This document shows positions 15,264 through 15,561 of a stretch of 15,561 nucleotides of DNA, in pieces (position 1 is the stretch's first letter; the number at the start of each line of letters is the position of its first letter). Source of the stretch: an uncultured Collinsella sp. (GTDB lineage: Bacteria; Actinomycetota; Coriobacteriia; Coriobacteriales; Coriobacteriaceae); NCBI GenBank assembly GCA_902495545.1, contig CABUXM010000049.1:1-15561 (forward strand), given 5' to 3'. Both the position numbers and the translations under genes were made by a program. The notes below the pieces were generated by a model, which saw only the letters and a program-made list of their open reading frames with translations, was not told the DNA's origin and searched no databases.

Positions 15264-15561
15264 ATGGCAGACATCGCATTCGAGGAGGACCTCTCCGTCG
15301 CCGAGACCGGCATCGAGGGCCTGAAGGTCGTCGACCTCGCCGTCCACGGCGACTCGCGCGGCTGGTTCAAGGAGAACTGGCAGCGCGCCAAGATGACCGC
15401 CCTGGGCATCCCCGACCTCCGCGTCGTCCAGAACAACGTCTCCTATAACGACAAGAAGGGCGTCACGCGCGGCATCCACGCCGAGCCCTGGGACAAGTTC
15501 ATCTCCGTGGCCCGCGGCTCGGTCTTCGGCGCCTGGGTGGACCTGCGCGAGGGCAGCGAGA
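15264..15561 (+). CDS. rmlC: dTDP-4-dehydrorhamnose 3,5-epimerase domain, possibly an RmlC-RmlD fusion (truncated by window end)
   Basis: Ninety-nine N-terminal residues are visible. VHGDSRGWFKENWQ (27-40), VVQNNVSYNDKKGVTRG (54-70) with the catalytic-type histidine H72 in GIHAEPWDKF, and SVFGAWVDLREG (86-97) match the cupin fold of RmlC. The GIHAEPWDKF form is typical of actinobacterial proteins in which the epimerase is fused to the RmlD reductase, so a long bifunctional product is likely, but its C-terminus lies beyond the window. It would make dTDP-4-keto-L-rhamnose and perhaps dTDP-L-rhamnose. The start is ATG 15264, with a G-rich ribosome site (GGGGGGGAT) a few bases upstream, 14 bases after the rmlB stop. 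Confidence 0.92.
   Translation, partial: MADIAFEEDLSVAETGIEGLKVVDLAVHGDSRGWFKENWQRAKMTALGIPDLRVVQNNVSYNDKKGVTRGIHAEPWDKFISVARGSVFGAWVDLREGSE

Noticed and set aside
14185..15279. Long minus-strand frame opposite rmlB
   Set aside because: Valine/glycine/aspartate-rich antisense reading of rmlB with no recognisable domain; rmlB is certain.

Overview
The window looks like a chromosomal segment of a Coriobacteriia-type actinobacterium, most likely Collinsella or a close relative. This is an inference from the GC-rich housekeeping genes, the paired FAD oxidoreductases, the actinobacterial style of the RmlC sequence (RGIHAEPWDKF) and a LoaP-headed glycan operon. No rRNA or other marker in the window settles the species.

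Left part (1-1950, minus strand): two translationally coupled flavoprotein genes of the anaerobic glycerol-3-phosphate dehydrogenase (GlpA-like) type. The downstream partner runs off the left edge. Next comes a 406-bp non-coding stretch (1951-2356) holding a perfect 7+1+7 palindrome just upstream of the GlpA-like gene, a 12-bp inverted repeat, and a tandemly duplicated (81-bp period) inverted-repeat element built on the word TCTGTAACA. Then follow a small two-helix membrane protein with two zinc ribbons (2357-2788) and threonyl-tRNA synthetase (3011-4774). The synthetase has its own promoter, lacks most of the N-terminal TGS domain, and is followed by two consecutive intrinsic terminators.

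Right part (4880-15561, plus strand): a surface-polysaccharide operon. It begins with a leader bracketed by a 15-bp inverted repeat (14 of 15 matching; 92 bp between the arms) that encloses the likely promoter. The first gene is a LoaP/NusG-type antiterminator. Then follow an initiating sugar-phosphate transferase, a GT2, two related GT4 enzymes, a Wzy-type polymerase/ligase, a second GT2 of the rhamnosyltransferase type, a Wzx flippase, and the dTDP-L-rhamnose genes rmlA, rmlB and a truncated rmlC (possibly an rmlC-rmlD fusion). Together these genes could build a lipid-linked, rhamnose-containing repeat unit, flip it and polymerise it by the Wzx/Wzy route. No chain-length regulator or tyrosine kinase is present in the window.

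Base composition changes sharply: the block from about 5700 to 13283 is AT-rich (one sampled 60-base line in wzy has 21 G+C), while rmlA onward is very GC-rich (one sampled line has 44 of 60). This fits a horizontally exchanged, strain-variable cassette set between a conserved promoter/loaP head and a conserved rml tail. Most junctions inside the cassette are overlaps with GTG or TTG starts.

The most interesting points are the candidate invertible promoter ahead of loaP, the in-frame TAA that cuts 20 residues (counting the replaced Tyr) from RmlA, the duplicated intergenic repeat, and the TGS-poor ThrS.
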